A DNA stretch of 64,000 nt from Salinarimonas rosea DSM 21201 (lineage in GTDB: Bacteria; Pseudomonadota; Alphaproteobacteria; Rhizobiales; Beijerinckiaceae), in NCBI RefSeq assembly GCF_000429045.1, contig NZ_AUBC01000013.1, forward strand, positions 115,963-179,962, in the 5' to 3' direction. The notes below the pieces were generated by a model. That model saw only the letters and a program-made list of their open reading frames with translations. It had not been told where the DNA came from and ran no database searches. The translations under genes and the position numbers were made by a program. Shown piece after piece: positions 16,900 to 25,025 of this stretch (positions within the stretch are counted from its first letter, which is position 1; each line of letters opens with the position of its first letter).

Positions 16900-16947
16900 A
16901 GCCTCGCACGTCCCCGGCTTCGCCGGGGCTGCGAGGCTTTTGCTTTT
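16900..16947 (+). terminator. Intrinsic terminator upstream of amiC
   Basis: The arms AGCCTCGCA (16900-16908) and TGCGAGGCT (16930-16938) pair perfectly and enclose a second stem, CCCCGG/CCGGGG (16912-16927). TTTTGCTTTT follows at 16938-16947. The amiC ribosome site (AGGGGACC) starts one base later. A terminator immediately before the first gene of an operon that encodes an ANTAR protein is the arrangement expected for antitermination control; it could also end the upstream CoA-ligase transcript. Confidence 0.8.
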
Positions 16948-16957
16948 AGGGGACCTC

Positions 16958-18070
16958 ATGGCGCTCAGGCTCGGTCTCATCTTCTCTACGAGCGGCAGCT
17001 ATGCTGCGCTTGGGCAGAGCGCGCTGGCCGGGGCGCTCGGCGCCATCTCCGCCCTGCATCGCGCTGGAACGATCGAGATCGAGCCCGTGATCCGCGATCC
17101 CGGCGGCGATATCGCCGGATACGAGAGCGCCGCCTCGGATCTTCTCGACATGGGCGTGCGCCATATCCTCGGCGCGATCACCTCGTGGAGCCGCAAGGAG
17201 ATCATCCCCGTTCTCGAGCGCAAGGACGGGCTGTTGTGGTATCCGTGCCCCTACGAAGGGTTCGAGTGCAACGACCACGTCGTTTACTTGGGCGCTGCGC
17301 CGAACCACCATGTTGTGCCGGCAACCGACTGGATCGCGACGCAGGGAATGCGGCGGGCGTATCTGGTGGGCTCGAACTACGTCTGGGGCTGGGAGACGCT
17401 GCGCCTCGCGCGCGAGCGACTCCAGGCGGCGGGGATCGAGGTGATGGGCGAGCGCTATGTGCCGCTGGGATCGACCGACCACGCGCATGTCGTCGACGAG
17501 ATCCGCGCGTCCGGTGCGGAGTGCGTCTGCAACAGCCTGATCGGCCCGTCGAACGTGAGCTTCCTGCACGATCTCTCGACCCGCGATCTCGCGCGGCGGA
17601 ACTGGCCGGGGCATATGGTCAGCTTCAACCAGACGGAGGCCGACCTGGACGCGCTCGGCCCCGCGGCCGACGGGCTTCTGTCGGCCGGCAGCTTCTTCGA
17701 GGAGGACGCAGGCCCCGCCCTCGTGCAGGCGGCTGCGGCCCACGCGCCGAACGGGCGCGCCTCGGCGTTCCTGGCCAACGCCTATGCCGCCGTCGAGATC
17801 TTGGCGGCCGCGGCATTGCGCGCCGGAACGGACGCGCCGCGCGCGGTTTTCGCCGCCGCCTCCCGGGCACCGTCGACCACGGCCGTGGGGGAGATCCGCA
17901 TCGATCCCGTCATGCGCCACGCGGCGCTCGCCCCCCGGCTCGCGCTGGCCGAGGGCGGCCGCTTTCGGGTGATCGAACGCGCGCCGGCCGCCATTCCCGC
18001 GGATCCGTATCTCGCACGCCAGACAGGCTGCGCCACGCGCCGGAAGCCCGATCTGAGGATCGTCAGATGA
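16958..18070 (+). CDS. amiC: AmiC, amide-binding negative regulator of AmiR
   Basis: A 370-residue cytosolic type I periplasmic-binding fold without signal peptide. Recognisable parts are RLGLIFSTSGSYA, the ligand-lobe segment WYPCPYEGFECNDHVVYLGA, and VGSNYVWGWE, all close to Pseudomonas AmiC. AmiC holds AmiR inactive and releases it when a short amide binds. ATG at 16958 is chosen because AGGGGACC (16948-16955) precedes it; a TTG at 16940 lies in the terminator tract. Its stop overlaps the amiR start by 4 bp. Codon use here (more A/T-ending codons) is less extreme than in flanking genes, which hints at a separate origin for this cassette. Confidence 0.88.
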   Translation: MALRLGLIFSTSGSYAALGQSALAGALGAISALHRAGTIEIEPVIRDPGGDIAGYESAASDLLDMGVRHILGAITSWSRKEIIPVLERKDGLLWYPCPYEGFECNDHVVYLGAAPNHHVVPATDWIATQGMRRAYLVGSNYVWGWETLRLARERLQAAGIEVMGERYVPLGSTDHAHVVDEIRASGAECVCNSLIGPSNVSFLHDLSTRDLARRNWPGHMVSFNQTEADLDALGPAADGLLSAGSFFEEDAGPALVQAAAAHAPNGRASAFLANAYAAVEILAAAALRAGTDAPRAVFAAASRAPSTTAVGEIRIDPVMRHAALAPRLALAEGGRFRVIERAPAAIPADPYLARQTGCATRRKPDLRIVR

Positions 18071-18657
18071 CGCGATTTCCGCTTCACAATTTCGCCGGGC
18101 GCACAGCCATCGTCCTGCATCCGTCCGAGGAGCCGATGCGTCGCGTGGTCGAGCGGTGCGATCGGCTCGGCATCCGAGCGCTGCCGCACAGCGGCGAGCT
18201 CGACCGCGACACCGCAGCGGCGGCGGACATGATCGTTCTCGACATCGACACCGGCCATGACGGCCTGTTTCCCTGGCCGGCCGGGCAGGCTCCGATGCCG
18301 CTGATCGGTCTCGTGGGATCGGAAAGTCCCGGCCGTCTCGCCTGGGCGCTGGGGCAGGCGGTCGACGCGTATCTGCCTCTCTCGGCACTGGGGAACCTGT
18401 TCTCGGCGCTGGTGGTCGCGCACGAGACATTCGCCCGCAAGCCGGAACGCTCGCGCCAGGAGCGGGAAATCGCGCGTCAGCGCGCGGGGCGCCTCGACGT
18501 GATCCGGGCGGTCCTGCTTCTCGTGCCGGAGTGCGGCGACGAGGCATCGGCGCTCAAGCAGCTGCGCACCATGGCGATGGTCGAGCAGGTTTCGATCGAG
18601 GAGGCGGCCACCCTCCTCCTGGCCAAGGGGCGGACGTCTCGGGCAGGCGGTCGATGA
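18067..18657 (+). CDS. amiR: AmiR, ANTAR-domain RNA-binding transcription antiterminator
   Basis: This 196-residue protein has a pseudo-receiver domain (about 10-120) and a linker helix (about 120-140). The C-terminal ANTAR domain (about 140-187) shows the family pattern RLDVIRAVLLLV...ALKQLRTMAMVEQVSIEEAATLLLA. In Pseudomonas, AmiR binds the leader RNA of the amide operon and stops an intrinsic terminator forming; AmiC restrains it until an amide binds. The start overlaps amiC (ATGA), giving the 1:1 coupling expected for a complex. The hairpin leader and terminator at 16839-16947 are the probable target, so the pair would control their own operon. Family and role are well supported. Confidence 0.88.
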   Translation: MTRFPLHNFAGRTAIVLHPSEEPMRRVVERCDRLGIRALPHSGELDRDTAAAADMIVLDIDTGHDGLFPWPAGQAPMPLIGLVGSESPGRLAWALGQAVDAYLPLSALGNLFSALVVAHETFARKPERSRQEREIARQRAGRLDVIRAVLLLVPECGDEASALKQLRTMAMVEQVSIEEAATLLLAKGRTSRAGGR

Positions 18658-19565
18658 GCATGGCGACACATACGAGGCGGGTGGCGGGCGCAGGCCCGCG
18701 CCGCGGGGGCCGCGCCCGGGCGGTGCTGACGGAGCTGCTGCGCCGGCCGCGCGGGGTCTTCGGGCTCGGTGTCATCGCGGTGATGGTCTTCGCCGCTGTC
18801 TTCGCGCCCTGGATTATGCCGCACGACCCGTTCGAGCAGAGCTTCGACGGATTGAGCGTGATGGGGGGCCCGCTGCCGCCCGGTGGGGACTACCTGCTGG
18901 GCAGCGACCTCTTGGGGCGGGATCTGGCCTCACGCCTCATCCTGGGGACGCGGACTTCCCTCATCATCGGGGTGGCGGCAAACGGGATCGCGGTCTTGCT
19001 GGGCGCCGCGGTCGGGATCACGGCAGGCTATTTCGGCGGCTGGACGGCGGCGATCCTGATGCGGTTCACGGATCTCATGATGGCCTTTCCGGCCCTGCTC
19101 CTGGCCATCGTCCTGGCGGCGATCTTCCAGCCTTCGCTCATGATCGTGGCGCTCGTCATCGCCATGGTGAACTGGGTGCAGATGTCGCGGGTCATCTACA
19201 CGGAGACACGCAGCCTGGCCGAGCGCGAGTTCATCCAGGTCCAGCGCGCCATCGGCTCGGGGCCGCTGCGCATCGTGGGCCGGCACCTTCTGCCTCATCT
19301 GCTGTCCTCGATCATCGTCTTCGGCACGCTCGGCATTTCCACGACCGTGCTTCTCGAGGCGACGCTCAGCTACCTGGGCGTCGGGGTGCAGCCGCCCATG
19401 CCGTCCTGGGGCAACATCATCTTCGAGAACCAGACCTATTTCTCGTCCGCTCCCTGGCTGGTGTTCTTTCCGGGCGTCTTGATCGTGCTGCTGGCGCTGG
19501 CGTTCAACCTGGTCGGCGACACCTTGCGCGACATCCTCGACCCGACGTTGAAGGGGCGGCACTGA
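18654..19565 (+). CDS. ABC transporter permease, DppC/OppC-like
   Basis: The 303-residue permease has an N-terminal cytosolic Arg-rich stretch, then LLRRPRGVFGLGVIAVMVF (first membrane segment). The periplasmic part includes LGSDLLGRDLASRLILG, a hallmark of DppC/OppC proteins. There are five further membrane segments and the ATPase-contact loop around REFIQVQRAIGSGPLRIVGRHLLPH. The ATG at 18654 overlaps the amiR stop (ATGA). ATG at 18660 is an alternative start. It forms the channel with the DppB-like subunit downstream. Although the family usually moves peptides, its place between amiR and an amidohydrolase suggests a small amide or peptide-like substrate. Confidence 0.88.
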   Translation: MSMATHTRRVAGAGPRRGGRARAVLTELLRRPRGVFGLGVIAVMVFAAVFAPWIMPHDPFEQSFDGLSVMGGPLPPGGDYLLGSDLLGRDLASRLILGTRTSLIIGVAANGIAVLLGAAVGITAGYFGGWTAAILMRFTDLMMAFPALLLAIVLAAIFQPSLMIVALVIAMVNWVQMSRVIYTETRSLAEREFIQVQRAIGSGPLRIVGRHLLPHLLSSIIVFGTLGISTTVLLEATLSYLGVGVQPPMPSWGNIIFENQTYFSSAPWLVFFPGVLIVLLALAFNLVGDTLRDILDPTLKGRH

Positions 19566-20485
19566 TGACGAGCTACATTCTCCGCCGCCTCCTGGAAAGC
19601 GCGCTGATCCTTCTCGGCATCACCTTCATCACGTTCGTGCTGCTCTACCTCGTGCCCGCCGATCCGGCCCGTCAGATCGCGGGACGCTCCGCCACGGCCG
19701 AGACCGTGGCGAACATCCGCGAGCAGCTCGGCCTGAACGACCCGATCTTCGTGCAGTACTGGCGCTATCTGTCGGGCCTGTTCCAGGGCGACATGGGCCG
19801 CTCCTACCTCCAGAGGGCCGAGGTGGCCACGCTGATCGCGGCCCGGTTGCCGGCGAGCCTGCTGCTGATGGTCTCGGCCATCGTGACCGAGCTCGTCATC
19901 GGGCTCACCATCGGCGTCGTCGCCGCCCTGCGCCGCAACCGGCCGGCCGACCATTCGCTGATGATCTTCTCCTTCGTGGCGATCTCGGCCCCGCAATTCG
20001 TGATCGGCATCCTGCTGCTCTACGTTTTCGCGGTGCAGCTGGGCTGGTTCCCCATCGGCGGCTACGGCACCTTCGCCCATCTGGTCCTGCCCTCGATCAC
20101 GCTCGGGCTGCTGGGCGCGGGTTGGTATTCGCGCATGATGCGCTCCTCGATGATCGACGTCCTGAACCAGGACCTCGTCAGGACGGCCCGGGCCAAGGGC
20201 CTGTCGAAACTGCGCATCATCACCCGGCACGTCATGCCGAACGCGATCCTGCCGATCATCGCCATGATCGGGATCGATATCGGCCTGTTCATGTCCGGCA
20301 TCGTCGTCGTCGAAAGCGTCTTCGGATGGCCGGGGATCGGCCAGCTCGCCTGGCAGGCCATCCAGCGCATCGACATCCCCGTGATCATGGGCGTCACCAT
20401 GGTCTCGGCCACTGCCATCGTGATGGGCAACCTTCTCGCCGACCTGGTGGTGCCCCTCATCGATCCCAGAATTAAGACCAAATGA
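19565..20485 (+). CDS. ABC transporter permease, DppB/OppB-like
   Basis: The 306-residue inner-membrane permease starts with the typical MTSYILRRLLESALILLGITFITF segment. Next come the DPARQIAGRSAT and REQLGLNDPIFVQYWRYL periplasmic motifs of DppB. Five more membrane helices follow, and the ATPase loop is VRTARAKGLSKLRIITRHVMPNA. Its ATG shares one base with the preceding stop (TGATG), so the two permeases are coupled. The order here is C-type subunit before B-type, the reverse of the common dppBC order. The transporter's binding protein follows 19 bp later. Confidence 0.88.
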   Translation: MTSYILRRLLESALILLGITFITFVLLYLVPADPARQIAGRSATAETVANIREQLGLNDPIFVQYWRYLSGLFQGDMGRSYLQRAEVATLIAARLPASLLLMVSAIVTELVIGLTIGVVAALRRNRPADHSLMIFSFVAISAPQFVIGILLLYVFAVQLGWFPIGGYGTFAHLVLPSITLGLLGAGWYSRMMRSSMIDVLNQDLVRTARAKGLSKLRIITRHVMPNAILPIIAMIGIDIGLFMSGIVVVESVFGWPGIGQLAWQAIQRIDIPVIMGVTMVSATAIVMGNLLADLVVPLIDPRIKTK

Positions 20486-20504
20486 TCAACCGGGAGAGAA
20501 ACAG

Positions 20505-22124
20505 ATGAAGACGCTCATGCTTTCCGGAGTCGCCGGACTGGCCTTCGTCGCGACGGGCGCGCTCGCCCAGGTCGACCAGGACGCCCCCCAGGGCGGCGAG
20601 ATGGTGGTCACCTACCAGGACGACGTCGCCACGCTCGACCCCGCGATCGGGTACGACTGGCAGAACTGGTCGATGATCAAGTCGCTCTTCGACGGGCTGA
20701 TGGGCTACGAGCCCGGCACCACCACGCTGCGCAACGAGCTGGCCGAGAGCCGCGAGGTCAGCGCGGACGGCATGGTCCACACCTTCACCCTGAAGGACGG
20801 GATCATGTTCCACAACGGCCGCGAGATCGTGGCCGAGGACGTGAAATACTCTCTCGAGCGGGTCACCAATCCGGCGACGCGCAGCCCCGGCGCGGGCTTC
20901 TTCTCGATGATCGAGGGCTTCGAGACATGGAGCGCGGGTGAGGGCGAGGGCCTGTCGGGCGTCGAGGTGATCGACGACAAGACGGTCCAGATCACGCTGT
21001 CGCGTCCCGACGCGACCTTCGATCACGTCCTGGCTCTGAACTTCGCCTCGATCGTGCCGCGGGAAGCCGTCGAAGCATCGGGCGAGGATTTCGGCCGCGA
21101 GCCCGTCGGCTCGGGCGCGTTCCGTCTGGCCGAGTGGACGCCCGGCCAGCGCGTGGTGTTCGAGCGGTTCGAGGACTACCACCGCGCCGGTGTGCCGAAG
21201 CTCGATCAGGTGACGTTCAACATCGGCCTCGACCCGACCGTGGCGCTGCTGCAGCTTCGAAGCGGCTCCGCCGATGTGCCGGGTGACGGCATCCCGCCTG
21301 CGCAGTTCCTGCAGGTGGTCGAAGACCCCGACTACGAGGACCAGATCGTCGAGGGCGGCCAGCTCCAGACCGGCTACATCACCATGAACACGCAGATGGA
21401 GCCGTTCGACGACGTGAACGTCCGCAGGGCGATCAACATGGCGATCAACAAGGACCGTATCGTCCAGATGATCAACAACCGCGCCGTTCCGGCCAACCAA
21501 CCGCTGCCGCCGACGATGCCGGGCTATGCCGATGGCTACGAGGGCTACCCCTACGATCCCGAGGCGGCGCGGCAGATGCTGGCCGATGCGGGCTTCGCCG
21601 ACGGCTTCGAGACCGAGCTCTACGTGATGAACGTGGACCCGAATCCGCGCATCGCGCAGGCGATCCAGCAGGATCTGCGCCAGATCGGCGTGAACGCCGA
21701 GATCCGCAGCCTCGCCCAGTCCAACGTCATCGCGGCGGGCGGCGAGCCGGACCAGGCCCCGATGATCTGGTCGGGCGGCATGGCCTGGATCGCGGACTTC
21801 CCCGATCCGTCGAACTTCTACGGCCCGATCCTGGGCTGCGCGGGAGCGACGCAGGGGGGCTGGAACTGGGCGTGGTACTGCAACGAGGAGATCGATCGGC
21901 GCGCGGCCGAGGCCGATGCCATGGTCGGCCAGCCCGAGGCGCGCGAGGAAGCGTGGCGCCAGATCTATCTCGACATCATGGAAGACGCGCCCTGGGTGCC
22001 GGTCTTCAACGAGCAGCGCTTCACGCTGCACTCGGACCGGGTGGCGGGCGACGACAGCCTGTTCGTCGATCCCGTGCATATCCCGGTGAACTACGACTAC
22101 ATCTACTCGACCGCGGCGCAGTAA
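20505..22124 (+). CDS. ABC transporter substrate-binding protein, family 5 (DppA/OppA-like)
   Basis: A 539-residue exported protein. The signal peptide is MKTLMLSGVAGLAFVATGALA, and the mature protein starts near QVDQDAPQ. The family 5 solute-binding fold is shown by VTYQDDVATLDPAIGYDW near the start, FTLKDGIMFHNGREIVAEDVKYSLER, and the closing segment WRQIYLDIMEDAPWVPVFNE. No lipobox Cys is seen, so it should be free in the periplasm. GGGAGAG precedes the ATG. It supplies substrate to the two permeases and the fused ATPase. The amiCR-formamidase context suggests a short amide, amidine or small peptide, but family 5 proteins are diverse and the ligand is open. Confidence 0.88.
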   Translation: MKTLMLSGVAGLAFVATGALAQVDQDAPQGGEMVVTYQDDVATLDPAIGYDWQNWSMIKSLFDGLMGYEPGTTTLRNELAESREVSADGMVHTFTLKDGIMFHNGREIVAEDVKYSLERVTNPATRSPGAGFFSMIEGFETWSAGEGEGLSGVEVIDDKTVQITLSRPDATFDHVLALNFASIVPREAVEASGEDFGREPVGSGAFRLAEWTPGQRVVFERFEDYHRAGVPKLDQVTFNIGLDPTVALLQLRSGSADVPGDGIPPAQFLQVVEDPDYEDQIVEGGQLQTGYITMNTQMEPFDDVNVRRAINMAINKDRIVQMINNRAVPANQPLPPTMPGYADGYEGYPYDPEAARQMLADAGFADGFETELYVMNVDPNPRIAQAIQQDLRQIGVNAEIRSLAQSNVIAAGGEPDQAPMIWSGGMAWIADFPDPSNFYGPILGCAGATQGGWNWAWYCNEEIDRRAAEADAMVGQPEAREEAWRQIYLDIMEDAPWVPVFNEQRFTLHSDRVAGDDSLFVDPVHIPVNYDYIYSTAAQ

Positions 22125-22130
22125 TCGGCC

Positions 22131-23072
22131 ATGTGCAAATCCTGCGACTACACGATCCACGGCCGGCACCATTACGGGTGGGACAACACGATCCCACCCG
22201 CCGAGACGGTGGCCCCCGGCAGCCGCCTGCACCTCCGGTGCCTCGACAGCTCGGGCGGACAGTTCACCGAGGACAGCACCTCGGCGAACGTGCCCGATCT
22301 GGACTTCGGCAAGATCAATCCGGTCACCGGTCCCGTCTATGTCGACGGGGCCGAGCCGGGGGACATCCTGAAGGTGCGGATCGAGGCGTTCCATCCGTCC
22401 GGCTTCGGCTGGACGGCGAACATCCCGGGCTTCGGGCTGCTCGCCGACGACTTCAAGGACCCGCACCTGAAGGTCTGGAGCTACAATCCCGATACGCTCG
22501 CCCCGGCGCTGTTCTCGGACATCGCGAAGGTGCCGCTGAAACCCTTTGCCGGCACCATCGGCCTCGCCCCTGCCGAGCCGGGGCACCATTCGGTCGTGCC
22601 GCCGCGGCGGATGGGCGGCAACCTCGATATCCGGGACCTCGCCGCAGGAACGACGCTCTACCTGCCGGTCGAGGTCGCGGGCGCGCTGTTCTCCATCGGC
22701 GATACCCATGCGGCGCAGGGCGACGGCGAGGTCTGCGGGACGGCGATCGAAAGCCCGATGGACGTCGAGGTAACGCTCGACCTCATCAAGCAGGAGAAGC
22801 TGGCGTTCCCCCGCTTCTCGACGCCGGGACCCGTCACACGCCATCTCGACGCCAAGGGCTACGAGGTGACCACGGGCATCGGGCCGGACATGATGAGCGG
22901 TGCGAAGAACGCCGTCTCGGGCATGATCGATCTGCTCTGCAAGCAGTACGGTTTCACGGCCGAGGACGCCTATCTGCTGTGTTCCGTGGCCGGCGATCTG
23001 AGGATCTCCGAGATCGTGGACATGCCGAACTGGGTCGTTTCCTTCTACTTCCCGCGGATCGTGCTGGAATGA
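22131..23072 (+). CDS. FmdA/AmdA-type formamidase/acetamidase
   Basis: The 313-residue protein belongs to the acetamidase/formamidase (FmdA_AmdA) family, unrelated to the amidase-signature enzyme at 13414. Family stretches seen are GSRLHLRCLDSSGGQFTEDST, NPVTGPVYVDGAEPGDILKV, HHSVVPPRRMGGNLDIRDL and FSIGDTHAAQGDGEVCGTAIE. These enzymes hydrolyse formamide or short aliphatic amides to acid and ammonia in the cytosol. The gene starts 6 bp after the binding-protein gene, and its stop overlaps the ATPase gene by 4 bp. It is the only enzyme of this cassette, so releasing ammonia as a nitrogen source is the likely purpose. Formamide versus acetamide preference cannot be read from sequence. Confidence 0.88.
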   Translation: MCKSCDYTIHGRHHYGWDNTIPPAETVAPGSRLHLRCLDSSGGQFTEDSTSANVPDLDFGKINPVTGPVYVDGAEPGDILKVRIEAFHPSGFGWTANIPGFGLLADDFKDPHLKVWSYNPDTLAPALFSDIAKVPLKPFAGTIGLAPAEPGHHSVVPPRRMGGNLDIRDLAAGTTLYLPVEVAGALFSIGDTHAAQGDGEVCGTAIESPMDVEVTLDLIKQEKLAFPRFSTPGPVTRHLDAKGYEVTTGIGPDMMSGAKNAVSGMIDLLCKQYGFTAEDAYLLCSVAGDLRISEIVDMPNWVVSFYFPRIVLE

Positions 23073-24853
23073 CCGACGGCAACGAGATCGGAGGGGGCGC
23101 TCCGCGGCCCCTCCTCTGCGTGCGCGACCTTCGTGTTCAGGTCGCGACTGCGGATGGCGCGAAGACGGTGCTCGACGGCTTGTCCTTCGACCTGTCGCCC
23201 GGCGAGACGGTCGCCCTGGCAGGCGAAAGCGGCTCCGGCAAGTCGATGACCGCGCTGGCGATCATGGGGCTTCTACCGAAGCCCATGGCGCGGATCGTGG
23301 GCGGGTCGATCCGGCTGGGAGAGATCGAGCTGACCGAGCTGAGCGAGACCGGATACCGCAAGATCCGGTCCGCTCGGATCGCCATGGTTTTCCAGGAGCC
23401 GATGACCTCGCTCAACCCCTTGATGACGGTCGAGCGCCAGCTCTGCGAAGTGCTTCTCGAGCACGGGGTCTGCCGACGCTCGGAGGCCCCGAAGCGCGCG
23501 CTCGGGCTGTTGAAGGACGTACGCCTGACCGAACCCGAGCGGCGCCTCGGGCAATATCCCCACGAGCTGTCCGGCGGAATGCGCCAGAGGGTGATGATCG
23601 CCATCGCGCTGGCGTGCGACGCAGAGGTCCTGATTGCCGACGAGCCTACGACGGCCCTCGACGTGACCGTCCAGGCCGAGATCCTCGACCTGATCCGCAC
23701 GCTTCAGGACGAGCACGGGACCGCCGTCCTCATGATCACGCACGACATGGGCGTGGTGGCGGAGATGGCCGACCGCGTCATCGTCCTTCGGAACGGCAGG
23801 CAGGAAGAGGCGGCGCCGGTGCGCGAGCTCTTCGCCGCTCCCCGGACGGATTATGCCAAGAGCCTCCTGGCGGCGGTGCCGCGCCTCGGCACCGCGCCCG
23901 CACGCCCCCCGGTCGAGGGACACAGCAAGATCGTCGATGTGGAGGATCTGAGCGTCCGATTCGACCTGAAGGGGGGCATCCTCGGCCGGACGGTCGCCCG
24001 CGTCTACGCGGTCGAGGGCGTTTCCTTCGCCATACGCGAAGGCGAGACTCTGGCGCTCGTCGGAGAGTCCGGCTGCGGCAAGTCCACCATCGGAAAGGCG
24101 CTCTTGGGCCTCGTGCCGTGGGAGGGCTCGATCCGCGTCGACGGCGTTCAGACGCGAGGACGCTCCCGTGCCGCCATGCGCCCCGTCCTGCGCAATATCC
24201 AGATGGTGTTCCAGGATCCCGGGGCCTCGCTGGACAGCCGCATGACCGTGGGCGAGCAGGTGATCGAGCCGATGCGCGTCCACGGGCTCGCCGAGGGGTC
24301 CGAGCTCGAGGACCGCGCAGAGTGGCTCTTCCGCCGCGTCGGCCTCTCGGCCGATATGCTGGCGCGTTATCCACACGAGTTCTCGGGCGGGCAACGGCAG
24401 AGGGTGTGCATCGCCCGGGCCCTGAGCCTGTCGCCGAAGGTGATCGTCGCCGACGAAAGCGTCTCCGCGCTCGACGTGAGCGTCCAGGCACAGGTCCTCG
24501 AGCTGCTGCAGGAACTGCAGCAGGAAGACGGCCTATCCTACCTTTTCATCAGTCACGACATGGCCGTTGTCGAGCAGATGGCGGACCGGGTGATGGTGAT
24601 GCGGCTGGGCCAGGTCGTGGAGGAGGGCGCACGCGACGCGGTCCTGCGCAACCCGCGGCATCCGTATACGCAGCGCCTCCTCGCCGCCGTGCCCGTCCCC
24701 GATCCCACCCGGCCGCGCCCCCCGATGCCGGATATTGCCGGTGTCGAGGAAGCAAGCCCGATCTTCCCCGTCGGACGTGGTCCCGAGCGCATCGCGCTCC
24801 ACGAACTCTCGCAAGGGCATCGCGTCGCCCTGGTCGCGGCGGTCACGCCGTAG
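23069..24853 (+). CDS. Fused dual ATPase of a dipeptide-type ABC transporter (DppDF-like)
   Basis: This 594-residue protein joins two complete ATPase domains. The first has Walker A GESGSGKS at 52-59, LSGGMRQRV and [12 protein letters not shown]. The second has [17 protein letters not shown] and [12 protein letters not shown]. Such DppD-DppF fusions are common in proteobacteria. The C-terminal [12 protein letters not shown] region is typical of the oligopeptide family. The ATG overlaps the amidase stop (ATGA). It should energise the permeases at 18654-20485 and is the last gene of the amiC operon. An obvious terminator is not seen in the 172 bp before the next gene. Confidence 0.9.
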   Translation: MTDGNEIGGGAPRPLLCVRDLRVQVATADGAKTVLDGLSFDLSPGETVALAGESGSGKSMTALAIMGLLPKPMARIVGGSIRLGEIELTELSETGYRKIRSARIAMVFQEPMTSLNPLMTVERQLCEVLLEHGVCRRSEAPKRALGLLKDVRLTEPERRLGQYPHELSGGMRQRVMIAIALACDAEVLIADEPTTALDVTVQAEILDLIRTLQDEHGTAVLMITHDMGVVAEMADRVIVLRNGRQEEAAPVRELFAAPRTDYAKSLLAAVPRLGTAPARPPVEGHSKIVDVEDLSVRFDLKGGILGRTVARVYAVEGVSFAIREGETLALVGESGCGKSTIGKALLGLVPWEGSIRVDGVQTRGRSRAAMRPVLRNIQMVFQDPGASLDSRMTVGEQVIEPMRVHGLAEGSELEDRAEWLFRRVGLSADMLARYPHEFSGGQRQRVCIARALSLSPKVIVADESVSALDVSVQAQVLELLQELQQEDGLSYLFISHDMAVVEQMADRVMVMRLGQVVEEGARDAVLRNPRHPYTQRLLAAVPVPDPTRPRPPMPDIAGVEEASPIFPVGRGPERIALHELSQGHRVALVAAVTP

Positions 24854-25025
24854 GGTCGGGCACGGGCTCCCGGTCGCGATCCCGCTCGCCCACGTCGCCG
24901 CCGCCGGTCGTGCGCCGACGCGGCTCGCCCGGGCGCAGGGGCGTGCGCTGCCGTATCCCGCGCGAAACCGGAGCGCTTCTCGCGTCGTTTGCCTGCCGCA
25001 CCCCGCGGCCGGACGAAAGAGAACG

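Noticed and set aside
24735..25025. Upstream extension of the GH13 enzyme
   Set aside because: It would lie inside the transporter ATPase gene, and homology starts near the ATG at 25026.
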